Below the pieces are notes generated by a model. The model searched no databases and was not told where the DNA came from. It saw nothing but the letters and a program-made list of their open reading frames with translations. This document shows, piece by piece, positions 1-9,028 of a stretch of 19,946 nucleotides of DNA. A program made the translations under genes and the position numbers. This stretch comes from Asterionellopsis glacialis (taxonomy: Eukaryota > Bacillariophyta > Plagiogrammaphyceae > Rhaphoneidales > Asterionellopsidaceae), in assembly GCA_014885115.2 (NCBI GenBank), contig WKLE02002281.1, positions 1 through 19,946 on the forward strand, in the 5' to 3' direction. Each line of letters opens with the position of its first letter. The first letter of the stretch is position 1.

Positions 1-41
1 ATCTTAACGTCCATTTTTGAAGTCAATATGTTGACTCGAAA

Positions 42-61
42 TTTGACTGAATTCAGTCAAA
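42..61. repeat. 20-bp perfect palindrome with neighbouring TTGACT/AGTCAA copies
   Basis: TTTGACTGAATTCAGTCAAA is its own reverse complement. Just before it, at 21-36, AGTCAA and TTGACT form a 6-bp stem with a 4-nt loop. Four copies of this hexamer in alternating orientation therefore lie within about 40 bp. The core TTGAC is the W-box-like core known from WRKY binding in plants, but there is no evidence that such a factor acts here. Confidence 0.6.
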
Positions 62-462
62 AGGCCTGGAGGAAATCCGTATACCTGTAGTTCCTATACC
101 AGGTACGGTACTGGTACCAGCAGGTAGACCCCAGTCCTACCGTCTGTCTGATAATAGTTGATGCATCAATTTTAGGAGTCTGTTTTCACCCCAGACATCT
201 ATTCATATACTGTTCGAAAGCTCTTGTTCTCTAGATCACGAATATTGCCATCAAGAAGACCAGTTCCAGGTTTGAACGTATATGCGTATCCAAACAAAGT
301 TACTTAGATTGAAATAAAAGTTATAAATAATCCATTGGAAAATGTAATGGCTTCTGTGAGACTCCGGAATTAATCTTGTCAAAAATAAAAAATTACTGAC
401 GAAACGGTTATTCTGAACGTTAGGATATTGTCCTAAAAATTTTTTTTCCAAGTAAAAAACCT
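62..462. other. intergenic, no gene seen
   Basis: AT-rich DNA without a credible coding frame. It holds a cluster of TACCAGGTAC/CTGGTACCAG sequence at 97-120, one instance of a short motif dispersed through the window. Short minus-strand open frames here have no coding character. Confidence 0.6.
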
Positions 463-1053
463 CTAAATTATGCTTTCTTTCAAAGCCACAATATCACTTT
501 CTTTGCTGTTGTCCTGTTTGATAATGTTTCTTTTTTTAGCGTTTTCGATCTTTTCTGTTCTTGCATCATGGACAAACACATTGCCGTAGTCATACATACC
601 AATTTTACGCAGACACTTACTTCCCCTTTTGCCATGGGATTCTTCTGTGCTTGCTACCTTATGGGACCTATTGCCTATGTTTTGCAGGACAACTCCCTTT
701 GCTTTGTGAATTCGTAACATACAATCATACAACTTTAAGGTATCAGTAACGATTCGCTCACTACTTATCCTGCCATCATTTAATATTCTTAGATATGATC
801 TTGTACCCTTAAATAGAGGACTCTTCTGGACAATGTGTTCAAGCATATGCATGATGCACTGGTACATGCTTAACATAAAACATGTCTTTATTTGGTCTTG
901 CAAGTCCTGTCCATATTTAGTTTTGTAGGGATTGTTACTTTTGCAATAATCTAAATCAGGTGGAGCCTCCTCATTGAAGAAGCATTCTTTTATTTTCAAT
1001 AAATAAATATTTAATTTGTATTCAGCCATTATTCCTTCTTTTATTATTGCCAT
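463..1053 (-). CDS. hypothetical protein, 196 aa, unrecognised
   Basis: An uninterrupted minus-strand frame runs from an ATG at 1053 to a TAG at 463-465. A second in-frame ATG (residue 9) could be the real start. The product is Lys/Glu/Asp-rich, with a basic stretch around residues 125-150 (several His, Lys, Arg) and a charged, probably helical C-terminus. No signal peptide or membrane segment is visible. The stretch near residues 40-90 (NPYKTKYG, then a helical region ending LFKGT) vaguely recalls proteins expanded in protist genomes, but I cannot name a family. It could be a complete small gene, a 3' exon of a larger one, or a still-open fragment of a mobile element. No introns are obvious. 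Confidence 0.45.
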   Translation of the reverse strand: MAIIKEGIMAEYKLNIYLLKIKECFFNEEAPPDLDYCKSNNPYKTKYGQDLQDQIKTCFMLSMYQCIMHMLEHIVQKSPLFKGTRSYLRILNDGRISSERIVTDTLKLYDCMLRIHKAKGVVLQNIGNRSHKVASTEESHGKRGSKCLRKIGMYDYGNVFVHDARTEKIENAKKRNIIKQDNSKESDIVALKESII

Positions 1054-1703
1054 TTTTTATATTCATCCATGTGAAAAACAGAAGAGGGCATCAACTTTGT
1101 AAATCCAGCAAAATACTGTACCAGCAAGGAGGGAAAATATAAGAGAGAGAAAATTTGGTAAATTCATACTTTATATAGTTGTATAAATACAGATTTTTTT
1201 TTAAAAAGTTGAAAAACCATAAGTAATGAAAACAGTGGGATACTCCATGTAATTTATTTTTGTTAAGTAATTTTTCTGGACCAAAAATTTCAGCAAAGGA
1301 TTATATCTGGTCATGTATACAGCATTACCAACTATGAATTTTGAGATAAAAAGCTGTTGACAATGACAAGAAATTGACAATGACAGCCATACTTTTCTCA
1401 TGGAGGTTGCAATGGCAAAAATCACGTTTTGGCAGTGCAGAAGACAATACCAATCCAAAACTCAAAGAGCCAACCCAAATCAAGTGACATAAAAGAACAC
1501 TGTCATGTGCAATCACCACCCCAACTGCCATCAAGAACAGTCTTCTCAAAAATCACTTTCTTGAAGATACAAAGACACAAACCTCTGGTTGTGGCTTGTT
1601 GGCAATAAGCTCTCTCTTTGTATCATGGGAATTATTTCTGCTGCCATCCTACTTCACAATGCTCAACTTAAGCACATCAAAATTTGAAAGTGCAGTTGCT
1701 TGA
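1054..1703. other. intergenic, no gene seen
   Basis: AT-rich sequence between the minus-strand ORF and the plus-strand relic. Two overlapping minus-strand open frames (about 1201-1549) have low-complexity, Leu/Phe/Cys-rich translations without motifs, and I read them as chance. This stretch would contain the upstream region of the 463-1053 ORF. Confidence 0.5.
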
Positions 1704-2813
1704 TGGTCATCTTTATGTAAGCAGCAAGAACACAAACCAAGCCAGGTGGCCCCCATTTTGGATGGTAAATTCTTACCTGCTGGTGTTTCCTTGGAACAAC
1801 TTGTCAGGATTGAAAACCTCTCGATGTCATGATCACCTATTTTGATAACCTAATTGTGCAGGCTGAAAAGCTTAAGAGTTTCTCTCCCATGGGGGCCTGT
1901 TCAGATGATTCATGGGAATTGGTCAAGCTTCTTTTGGTCAAAGATCTGGATGGTGCCAAGAGGGAAATGCAAACTCCATGTAAATTTTCTATTGGTACAT
2001 TCCTATCAGATTCTATTGGGACAATTCTTGTTTATGGGCCTCATATGACTCACATAAACAATGACACTGATGACCACACGGACCTAGGTACTGAAGAAGA
2101 AGCCAGAGCTGCAGTGTGCAAAGTTTGGAAAAACATCAACTTGATTTTTTTGGAAATCAAACAGGAGTTTCACAGATGCAGTTGCAGGGAACAGGGATAT
2201 GGGAAGTCCCTAACCTGAATGCTTCAGGAGCTGCAAGGATCATTTAATGATACCAAAGCCAAAGTGCAACTTTTGATTTCACAAATTGGGGGTGACAAGA
2301 ATGCTGATCTCCAAGGAATGTCTACCTTTTAGGAATCCATTCATAGGAATCAAGAGCAATTGCTACAGACTGTAACAAAGCTGGAAGACCACCCGAAGGA
2401 CCAAGATGCCTCCTCAAGTGACCTAGACAATCTCTAGCAGCTGTTTGCTATATTAAAGGATAGTTTCACCAATTTGTCTAAAAATCAAACCACAATATCA
2501 TTCCGTGATTCAAAGACCATCTAGGAGCACTAGAAGGCAGAGCTGGTGTCAAGACATTCAAATTCAGGGGTCTCAAACCTTCTGCCGGCAAGTCTCTTTT
2601 GACATTGAAACCGACATTGAAACCGAAGTGCTTGACATACAGGCTTCATTGAGGAACAACCCTTATGTTTTGCACGCCAACTTCCGATCATTAACTCAAC
2701 AGGTTGGTGCATTAGACTCTCATATTCAAGCGCTACCAGCTAGCGGTTCTGGGCCTGCACTGGGGAACAATTTGACCCTACAAGCTAAAGTAGTCCTAGA
2801 GAGTTCTGATTAG
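1704..2813 (+). pseudogene. decayed coding relic, family not named
   Basis: Several plus-strand frames hand over to one another, as in a decayed gene. Frame from about 1704 reads ...FLPAGVSLEQLVRIENL and then hits a stop. The next frame, open from 1829, reads YFDNLIVQAEKLKSF and a charged helical stretch, interrupted by TGA at 2216. It stays recognisably protein-like (Gln/Asp/Leu-rich, probable coiled coil) to about 2523 through three further stops, all TAG, one of them an apparent CAG-to-TAG change. A short LGALEGRAG segment starts near 2521 in another frame, and an open frame at 2505-2813 (DIETDIETEV..., with a 12-bp duplication gacattgaaacc) ends the region. It resembles repeat-associated proteins of diatom genomes in my memory only. 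It could be a mobile-element gag-like ORF or a dead member of a host gene family. Confidence 0.45.
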
Positions 2814-3290
2814 ACACGTTCCGATCATCCCCTACTGACATCAACATGGAATGAATTTTCGAGAATTTTACTTGATAATATCCATTGTACATGAATATAA
2901 TATTGAATTCAACACCCTCTATTTATCTTATTTATTCGATGTACTGAAGACACTCGACCAAATCTGTCTACTCCTGCATATTTCTACGTCAAAATATATA
3001 CCAGGGCGTATTTATTTTTTTTCGAAAGATCTTTTGTGTGACGCGTCCCATCAAAAGATGCCGGGGAGACACACAAATCAAACTCAACAACCTCGCTAGA
3101 CTAGTCTAGAGAAAACCGAACCGAAGTTCTAGTCCTAGAGTTCTACCTTTATTCGTACGGTAGATAGCCATCCGAATCTGACAGCTGACAACTACTGACA
3201 ACGAACTTCCAACTTCCAACACAAGACAAACAGAGCACGTGTGTCACAACAACAACAACAACAAAATCAGAAATACACAAATTGAAAATT
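2814..3290 (+). promoter_or_regulatory. upstream region and leader of the ETF-QO gene
   Basis: This 477-bp stretch lies directly upstream of the ETF-QO start codon. It contains a perfect 14-bp palindrome, CTAGACTAGTCTAG, at 3096-3109. A (CAA)n run at about 3246-3262, 30 bp before the ATG, would give an unstructured leader. I saw no convincing TATA box. The transcription start is not determined. Confidence 0.4.
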
Positions 3291-5298
3291 ATGATGCGAA
3301 GTATGATAGTCACTAGTCGGTGCATCCGTGCAGCGACACCAATCATTTGTAGAGCTTCTTGTACTCGTAGTTGGCGAGGGATTAGAGGCGCCAGCGGAAT
3401 TCAAAAATTAGTGTTCCAACAACGTCCTCTTTCAACTGAGGCGGCAACAGCAGAAGAACAAGAACGGGAATCTATGCCGTATGATGTTTTGATCGTTGGC
3501 GGAGGTCCGGCAGGATTAGCTGCATCGATTAAATTAAAACAATTATCAATGGCCCAAGAAAAGGAATTGAGTGTTTGCGTGATTGAAAAAGGAAGTGAAA
3601 TTGGATCGCATATATTGTCAGGCAATGTCTTTGAACCACGCGCGTTGGAAGAATTATTTCCAGAAATGGCACCAAATAATGATTGGACCAAGGTATTCAA
3701 GGAAGAACAAGGTTCACATGCAACTCCTGTGAAACAAGATGAATTTTTAGTATTGAGTGAAACAAGTTCTTACAGTATCCCAAATATCCTATTACCATCG
3801 CAACTGAACAATCATGGGAATTTCATCATTTCCTTAGGACAACTTTGCCGCTGGTTGGGACAAAAAGCAGAAGATATGGGAGTTGAAATATACCCAGGAT
3901 TTGCTGCGTCAGAGGTTTTATTCAATGAAGAAGACACTGGTGTCAAAGGAATTGCCACCCGTGATGTTGGAATTGGCAAGGATGGCAAACCCAAAAGTAC
4001 CTTTGAACGTGGGATGGAATTACATGCGCGTCAAACGCTCTTTGCAGAAGGTGCACGGGGATCATGTTCGGAACTATTGATCAACAAGTTTGATTTACGG
4101 GCTGGCAAGGCACCTCAGACGTATGGATTAGGGATCAAGGAAGTTTGGGAAGTACCCGAAGAAATTCATCAACCAGGATTGGTCCAGCACACGTTAGGTT
4201 GGCCTCTCCAATCTTCATTGAATGATAAACTCTTTGGTGGAAGTTTCCTATATCATCAGGAACCAAACTTAGTATTGATTGGTTTAGTGGCTGGCTTGGA
4301 TTATGCCAACCCATACGTTAATCCATACCAAGAATTTCAGCGTGAGACCATCTACTTATTTCGTTTGTCCATATTATACAAAAGGGAATGAATGCATGGG
4401 CTAATACTTTTCATTTTTCATTTTTTATTATTTAGGCTGGAAGACTCACCCGTCCGTCCGCAAACATTTAGAGGGCGGAACTTGCATCTCTTACGGTGGA
4501 AGAGTTTTGAATGAAGGAGGATTTGAATCTATCCCAAAACTAACCTTCCCTGGCGGTGCCCTCATCGGTTGTGGTGCAGGATTTTTGAATGCCGTAAAAA
4601 TTAAAGGTTCTCATACTGCAATCAAGTCTGGCATGTTGGCAGCTGAAGCAGTGTTTGAGGAACTTACTAAAGATGACACCGAACCTGTGGCGGAGACTGG
4701 AGAAATACCTGACGGAGCAGCGATTATTGAAGCTTCTTCGTACCAAAAAGCGCTCGAGGATTCATGGGTCAATAAGGAACTGTATGAAGTACGTAATTGC
4801 CACGAGGCATTTGCTCGATGGGGTGTTTTCCCAGGATTAGTATATACTGGTATGGCAACATTCCTGACTAGAGGACGTGAACCGTGGACCTTGCAACACA
4901 CGAAACGTGATGCCGATAAGACGGAAGCAGCATCAAAATTTGAGCCTATATCGTATCCCACACCAGATGGTGTCTTGACGTTTGATCTTTTGACAAACTT
5001 GCAACGCAGTGGCACATACCATGAAGATGACCAACCCAGTCATTTGAGGATCAAGGCAGAACTAACTGATATACCTGAAAGTGTATCCATGCAAATATAT
5101 GGAGCACCCGAGCAATGCTTTTGTCCTGCAGGTGTGTACGAATATGTCGACGATGAAACAGCAAAGGATGGAAAGAAGCTCGTTATTAATGCTCAGAATT
5201 GTATTCATTGTAAGTGTTGTAGTATCAAAATGCCACATGAATACATAAATTGGACAGTCCCCGAGGGAGGCGGAGGACCACAATATCAAGTTATGTAA
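3291..5298 (+). CDS. ETFDH: electron transfer flavoprotein-ubiquinone oxidoreductase
   Basis: Two exons, 3291-4341 and 4436-5298, encode 637 aa (the human enzyme is about 617). The enzyme takes electrons from ETF, which collects them from acyl-CoA and amino-acid dehydrogenases, and passes them through FAD and a 4Fe-4S cluster to ubiquinone at the inner mitochondrial membrane. The Arg/Ser-rich N-terminus of about 55 residues, nearly free of acidic residues up to LSTE, fits a mitochondrial presequence. The dinucleotide-binding motif GGGPAG is at residues 70-75. The family blocks NPYQEFQR-WKTHP and LTFPGGALIGCGAGFLN bracket and follow the intron. Cluster ligands are Cys580 (CPAGVYEY) and Cys606, Cys609, Cys612 (CxxCxxC). 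The chosen start is the first ATG of a tandem ATG-ATG; the open frame extends only three non-ATG codons further upstream. Extra cysteines at 578 and 611 sit beside cluster ligands. The gene appears intact. Confidence 0.96.
4342..4435 (+). other. intron of the ETF-QO gene (94 bp)
   Basis: The intron begins GTGAGA and ends TTTATTATTTAG after a T-rich tract. Removing it joins C to GC, giving an Arg codon and the family-conserved junction EFQR-WKTHP. Reading through instead meets a TGA at 4389-4391. Confidence 0.93.
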
Positions 5299-5426
5299 TC
5301 GCGTTTTACAGAAGAAATTTCTGAAGAATCATGACACGAATAGCAATATACTATGCACATGTTGAGGCTATCCGCATTTTTGGGAATCAACTAAGATGTT
5401 AGAATCATAACCCTCTTTCGAAAATA
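5299..5426. other. 128-bp convergent intergenic spacer
   Basis: The two conserved genes end here tail to tail, so both 3' UTRs and polyadenylation sites must fit in or overlap across this spacer. I see no hairpin or clear polyadenylation signal that would assign the boundary. Confidence 0.6.
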
Positions 5427-7253
5427 TTATTCTGTTTTTACAGACCGCTTTTTGCGAATTCGTCGGGAACATTCATCAGCATCGGCGAGGACAGATTCCA
5501 ACTCTGCAGACCCAGGTTTTAGAATATGTCGTTGAAATTGATAAAATTTCATACCTTTTCCTTGTTTTTCATTGGCGAATTTTGTGCGCGCTGAAAGAGG
5601 CATTTCCTCTTCCTTTTTCGTAGCAGGAACAAGGAGTTCTTCTTCGTACTTTTCTCGTGTCATGGTGCACATATTATTGATAATTTCTACAGCAGCTTGT
5701 ACTCGGGATATCTTAGGCTCGTCTATTGGTACAGGGACAAAAACGAATTGCTTCTCTTTGCGGAACCATTGCATTTGTTTCTTAGCATACCGCCTAGTTG
5801 CTGTTGTAAATTCATTCATATACGCATCGAATGCATCATGGTCACCTTCTGTGAAGTTTTCCCGCAAAAGATAGTCCAGTGTTTGTCGATAGCCAATTGC
5901 ACGAGCTGCCATATCTGGTAATTGATCCGCCAAATAGAGATCCGTAGTTTCCTTCAAAAGCCCCCGCACAAGCATTTGCTCACATCGTTGATCTACAATA
6001 GCAGTATGATTCATTCGATCATCTGGACATATGAAGAAACATCGCACATCATAACCCAAGGAAGACAACCCCCCTTCTCGTTGACCGCTGTATAATTTTT
6101 CAATCAATTCTTCATTATTGCTTGTACTGTCCTGAGACAGCACAGTGTAGGCAACTTCCATGATTCGTCTAAGTCTGTACCAATCCTTACCACTTAACTT
6201 TTCAAAACGAGATGCAAATGTCGGACCAAGAGAGCATACATGTTCTACTGCATCTTCCCAGCCAGTCTCTTCGTTAGCTTGGAATTTTGATATTTTCTCC
6301 TTAGCTTTTTGGAGTGCTTCTTCCGAAGGTCGAGCAACATCAGGACGACCATGTACCAACCACTGTAAATACATCATAGTACCACCAGCTATCACCGGCT
6401 GAACACGTTCTTCCAAATCAAATCCCTTTTGGAGTCGTCCCTGATCAATTGTTTGTTGTATTCGTTTCCGTCGTGCTTGAAGTCTACTTATGTCTTCTTC
6501 GTTATCGTCATCACTACTATCGGCAGGACTTCCCTGTAACAATGTCGACACAGAATATATTGCATCGCGTCTCCATTCGGCAGCGTTGTAATCATCATTT
6601 GAATCAACAAGATCAACCAATATATGTGGAGTCGATTCCAATTCTTCCGGAGTTGGTTTATTAGCACCAATTTGAACACCTTTGTAGGCTTGGACAGAAT
6701 CTGCTGAAACTATAACACCCTTGTGGTTTTCACAGAGAGTTGCAGCAACATCCGATTTTCCTGGATAATGCCACGTTCAACAAAGAAACATTAGAGACGT
6801 CGACGGGTACAACACACATCGAAGACCCATAAAGAAAGTGACAACTCAAAAGATCAAATCATTGCCCATATAAGAATTAAACAACTTACCTACACCTGTT
6901 GGTCCCGCGACAACAATTATCAAATTGTTCTTTGTGCTCATTTCACCTTTCTGATCCATAGTAGGTGCAGGTGTCGATGATGATGATGTCATCGTTCTTA
7001 TCAAGTGAGAGCTCACCGATTTTCTCTGAATAGTTTGCCGATTTTGTTGAAGCCCAAAATTTGAAATTATACAATGCTTTTTCCGTTGCGAAAGAGGTTG
7101 GATCCAACAGGAAACAAAAGGCTTTGTTCGAATACTAGTACTCCACAACCACATGCAAAAAGCAAAAAATATTTTACTTGACGTTGTATTGCTTTTTGTC
7201 GGATGATGATGTCTGTGCGAAAGCAATTGCCTATTTTGAATGAAAGATCGCAT
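5427..7253 (-). CDS. miaA: tRNA dimethylallyltransferase (MiaA/MOD5/TRIT1 family)
   Basis: Two exons, 7253-6890 and 6760-5427, encode 565 aa from the first ATG. The enzyme moves the dimethylallyl group of DMAPP to N6 of A37 in tRNAs reading UNN codons. Visible family blocks: P-loop GPTGVGKS (117-124, split by the intron), SADSVQAYKGVQIGANKPT, HILVDLVD, AGGTMMYL, AIGYRQT and YAKKQMQWFRKEKQF. Oddities: about 115 residues precede the P-loop, including a hydrophobic patch near residues 28-38, so an organelle or ER targeting role is possible; Met88, 99 and 105 are alternative starts. An acidic then helical insert of roughly 45 residues (SDDDNEED...) precedes the GGT motif. The C-terminal extension lacks the CxxC...H zinc finger of many eukaryotic homologues, more like bacterial MiaA. 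Family assignment is firm; location is not. Confidence 0.95.
6761..6889 (-). other. intron of the tRNA dimethylallyltransferase gene (129 bp)
   Basis: On the minus strand the donor is GTAAGT and the acceptor ATTATCCAG. Splicing completes the Gly codon within the P-loop (GVG|KS) and restores the family sequence SDVAATLCENHKG after it. Without splicing the lysine is followed by unrelated sequence. Confidence 0.93.
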
Positions 7254-7416
7254 ACATTTAGTTTTCCCTTGAAGTTTTTTCCTCTTTCCAGTGCGGGTGA
7301 TGTTAGATAACTATTTCTCAACTTGGTAATTCGATATTTGATAAACTGATAAGAAAATGGACCAATTGACGATTCGAGGGGAGTCCAACAACCTCAAGAA
7401 ACCTTCATCCGGCCTC
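7254..7416 (-). promoter_or_regulatory. upstream region of the tRNA dimethylallyltransferase gene
   Basis: Only about 165 bp separate the first ATG (minus strand) from the start of the composite repeat. The promoter must lie in this gap or inside the repeat. No clear core promoter motif is seen. Confidence 0.3.
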
Positions 7417-7479
7417 TCAAGCATCAAACATCAGGCCAACCCTTACCGCTCGACAAAAACAAAACTGAACCTGTTTCCG

Positions 7480-8057
7480 ACTACTGACAGACCAATTTCA
7501 GTTTTGTCACAAAGCACCAAATCGTGTGACAAAAACAAAAACAAAACTGAACGTGTTTTGATGGACTGACAGACCGAATTAGGTTTTGCACTCGTGCCGA
7601 AAATTTCGTCCTTATCGCGAAACAAAAACAAAAACACCAGGGATGGAAAACGTCTTGAACCAATCAGATTACTTCACTGAAAAATCTTATTATTGTTAGT
7701 CCTAATGCATTGGTACCAGGTACCAGTAAAAGACTGTCAGGTGGGGGGTTGCTCTCTGCATACCTCGTACGGTAACAACAACAACCTTCCGTGAATTTTT
7801 GACTTGATACACATCGACTGACCACGACAATCGACGTGATCAATTTATACTTCATGGAGTTAAAAAAATGATAAACAACAATCTTCCAATTCTATCCAAC
7901 AACATGATCATCCAGCATCAAAATGAAAGGTTTATTGTTCTCGCAGTCGTGTTTCTTCGAATTCGAGACATGAATGATATCGTTCTTCAAAAAGTATTCA
8001 AAAAGAAGAAACAAAGACAAGCCGCACCAAAAATGAAGAGTTCGTGGTGTGTGTGTG
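7480..8057. repeat. diverged direct-repeat unit, copy 1
   Basis: Ordered anchors shared with copy 2: CAGTTTTGTCAC near 7498; CCAGGG(A/T)TGGAAAACGTC at about 7638 and 8318; GTTAGTCCTAATG near 7694 and GCTAGTCCTAATG near 8410; AAATGAAAGGTTTATTGTT at 7921 and 8744. The offset grows from about 680 to 823 bp, so the copies differ by indels. An open frame at 7868-8113 crosses it but looks non-coding. Confidence 0.6.
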
Positions 8058-8808
8058 TGTGCTTGTGTCTGCATGGTCAGTTTTGTCACGACCTTGCCCG
8101 AGTACAAAACTGAGCTTTGGTTTTGTCTTTTTACAGGGTTCAGTTTTGTATTACAAAACTGAAATTGGGCTAATAACCAATTCAGTTTTGTTTTTGTAAC
8201 GCGATAAGGATGGAATTTTGGAAAACAAAAACAAAACCAGTGTCTGTGCTCGGTTTTGTTTTTGTTTTTGTCGTGCAATAAGGATCGGCCTTACCACGTG
8301 ACAAAAACAAAAATGCCAGGGTTGGAAAACGTCTTGAACCAATTAAATACCTTCACTTAAAATCTGTCTGTCTTGGTCCTTCATGTTCCGTACGGATGCA
8401 TATTATTATTGCTAGTCCTAATGTACCTGGATAGGACCGCTATCAGTGTGCACGGTACCTTTCGCGATTTGGATTTGATTTTGGTCAACCCACCATGACA
8501 ATTGACGCAATCATTGTGAAAAAAACCAAGGAACAACAATCTTTCAAGCACCATACAAATGAATGGCAAGCAAAAGACCAAAAAAGGGGAGAGTTGGTTT
8601 ACTGTCATGTGTTTTTACAATCGTTGTGAGTGACTCTTTGACAAAATTTGTGATTTCGCGTTGTTATCTGTGTTCTGCATCTATATCCATGTAAAACACC
8701 AACACAGAACACAGAAGATCCACCAATGTCATCAGCTACTACTAAAATGAAAGGTTTATTGTTGTCTTCTTGTCATGGTCATGATTTTGATTGTGGTTGT
8801 TGTCCGTT
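8058..8808. repeat. diverged direct-repeat unit, copy 2 (interrupted by copia)
   Basis: Contains the same anchors as copy 1 and a perfect hairpin, TTCAGTTTTGT / ACAAAACTGAA (8139-8149 and 8153-8163, 3-nt loop). Its sequence resumes after the copia element at 11392. A short GT run (about 8046-8060) lies at its start. At 8259-8300 opposing TTTTTGTTTTTGTC and GACAAAAACAAAAA blocks face each other, suggesting a junction of two sub-units. Confidence 0.55.
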
Positions 8809-8969
8809 TGTCAGTGCATCAAGTCCAGCTGGTCAAGAGAACCCGGACCTCATATCTATGGTGTCTTAGATGTGACAACTGATGTGTCAACCTGTGTCAA
8901 GACCCCAGATCTCCTTAGTAGTATTGTAATCTATTAGTCTCACTTTCTATCTAACTCATTACTCTGACA
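8809..8969 (+). repeat. 5' LTR of the copia element (161 bp)
   Basis: Starts TGTCAGTGCATC and ends ACTCATTACTCTGACA, with 6-bp inverted termini TGTCAG/CTGACA. It aligns without gaps to the 3' LTR with seven substitutions by eye. It is short for an LTR but within the range of copia elements. Confidence 0.95.
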
Positions 8970-8985
8970 GGTTATGAGCCCAACA
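8970..8985 (+). other. primer binding site of half-tRNA type
   Basis: GGTTATGAGCCCAACA follows the 5' LTR directly. It is not complementary to a tRNA 3' end. Its reverse complement contains GGGCTCATAACC, which matches the anticodon stem-loop of initiator methionine tRNA (CAT anticodon). Drosophila copia and yeast Ty5 are known to prime from such an internal tRNA site. Confidence 0.75.
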
Positions 8986-9028
8986 TCATGTTCTAGAATA
9001 AGCTAGTAGTATCACTATTTCTCTCCTT

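Noticed and set aside
1201..1549. Two minus-strand frames of 74-85 codons
   Set aside because: Overlapping, motif-free, hydrophobic low-complexity translations in AT-rich DNA.
3282..3290. Upstream extension of the ETF-QO frame beginning with TTG
   Set aside because: The first ATG at 3291 is the expected eukaryotic start and gives a good presequence.
7357..7569. 70-codon ATG-started plus-strand frame next to the tRNA dimethylallyltransferase promoter
   Set aside because: It runs into the CAAAAAC repeat, which supplies its Lys/Asn/Thr-rich end; no protein-like features.
7868..8278. Open frames on both strands through the CAAAA/TTTTG repeats
   Set aside because: Low-complexity translations (KNKNKTE, FCFCF types) generated by the repeat itself.
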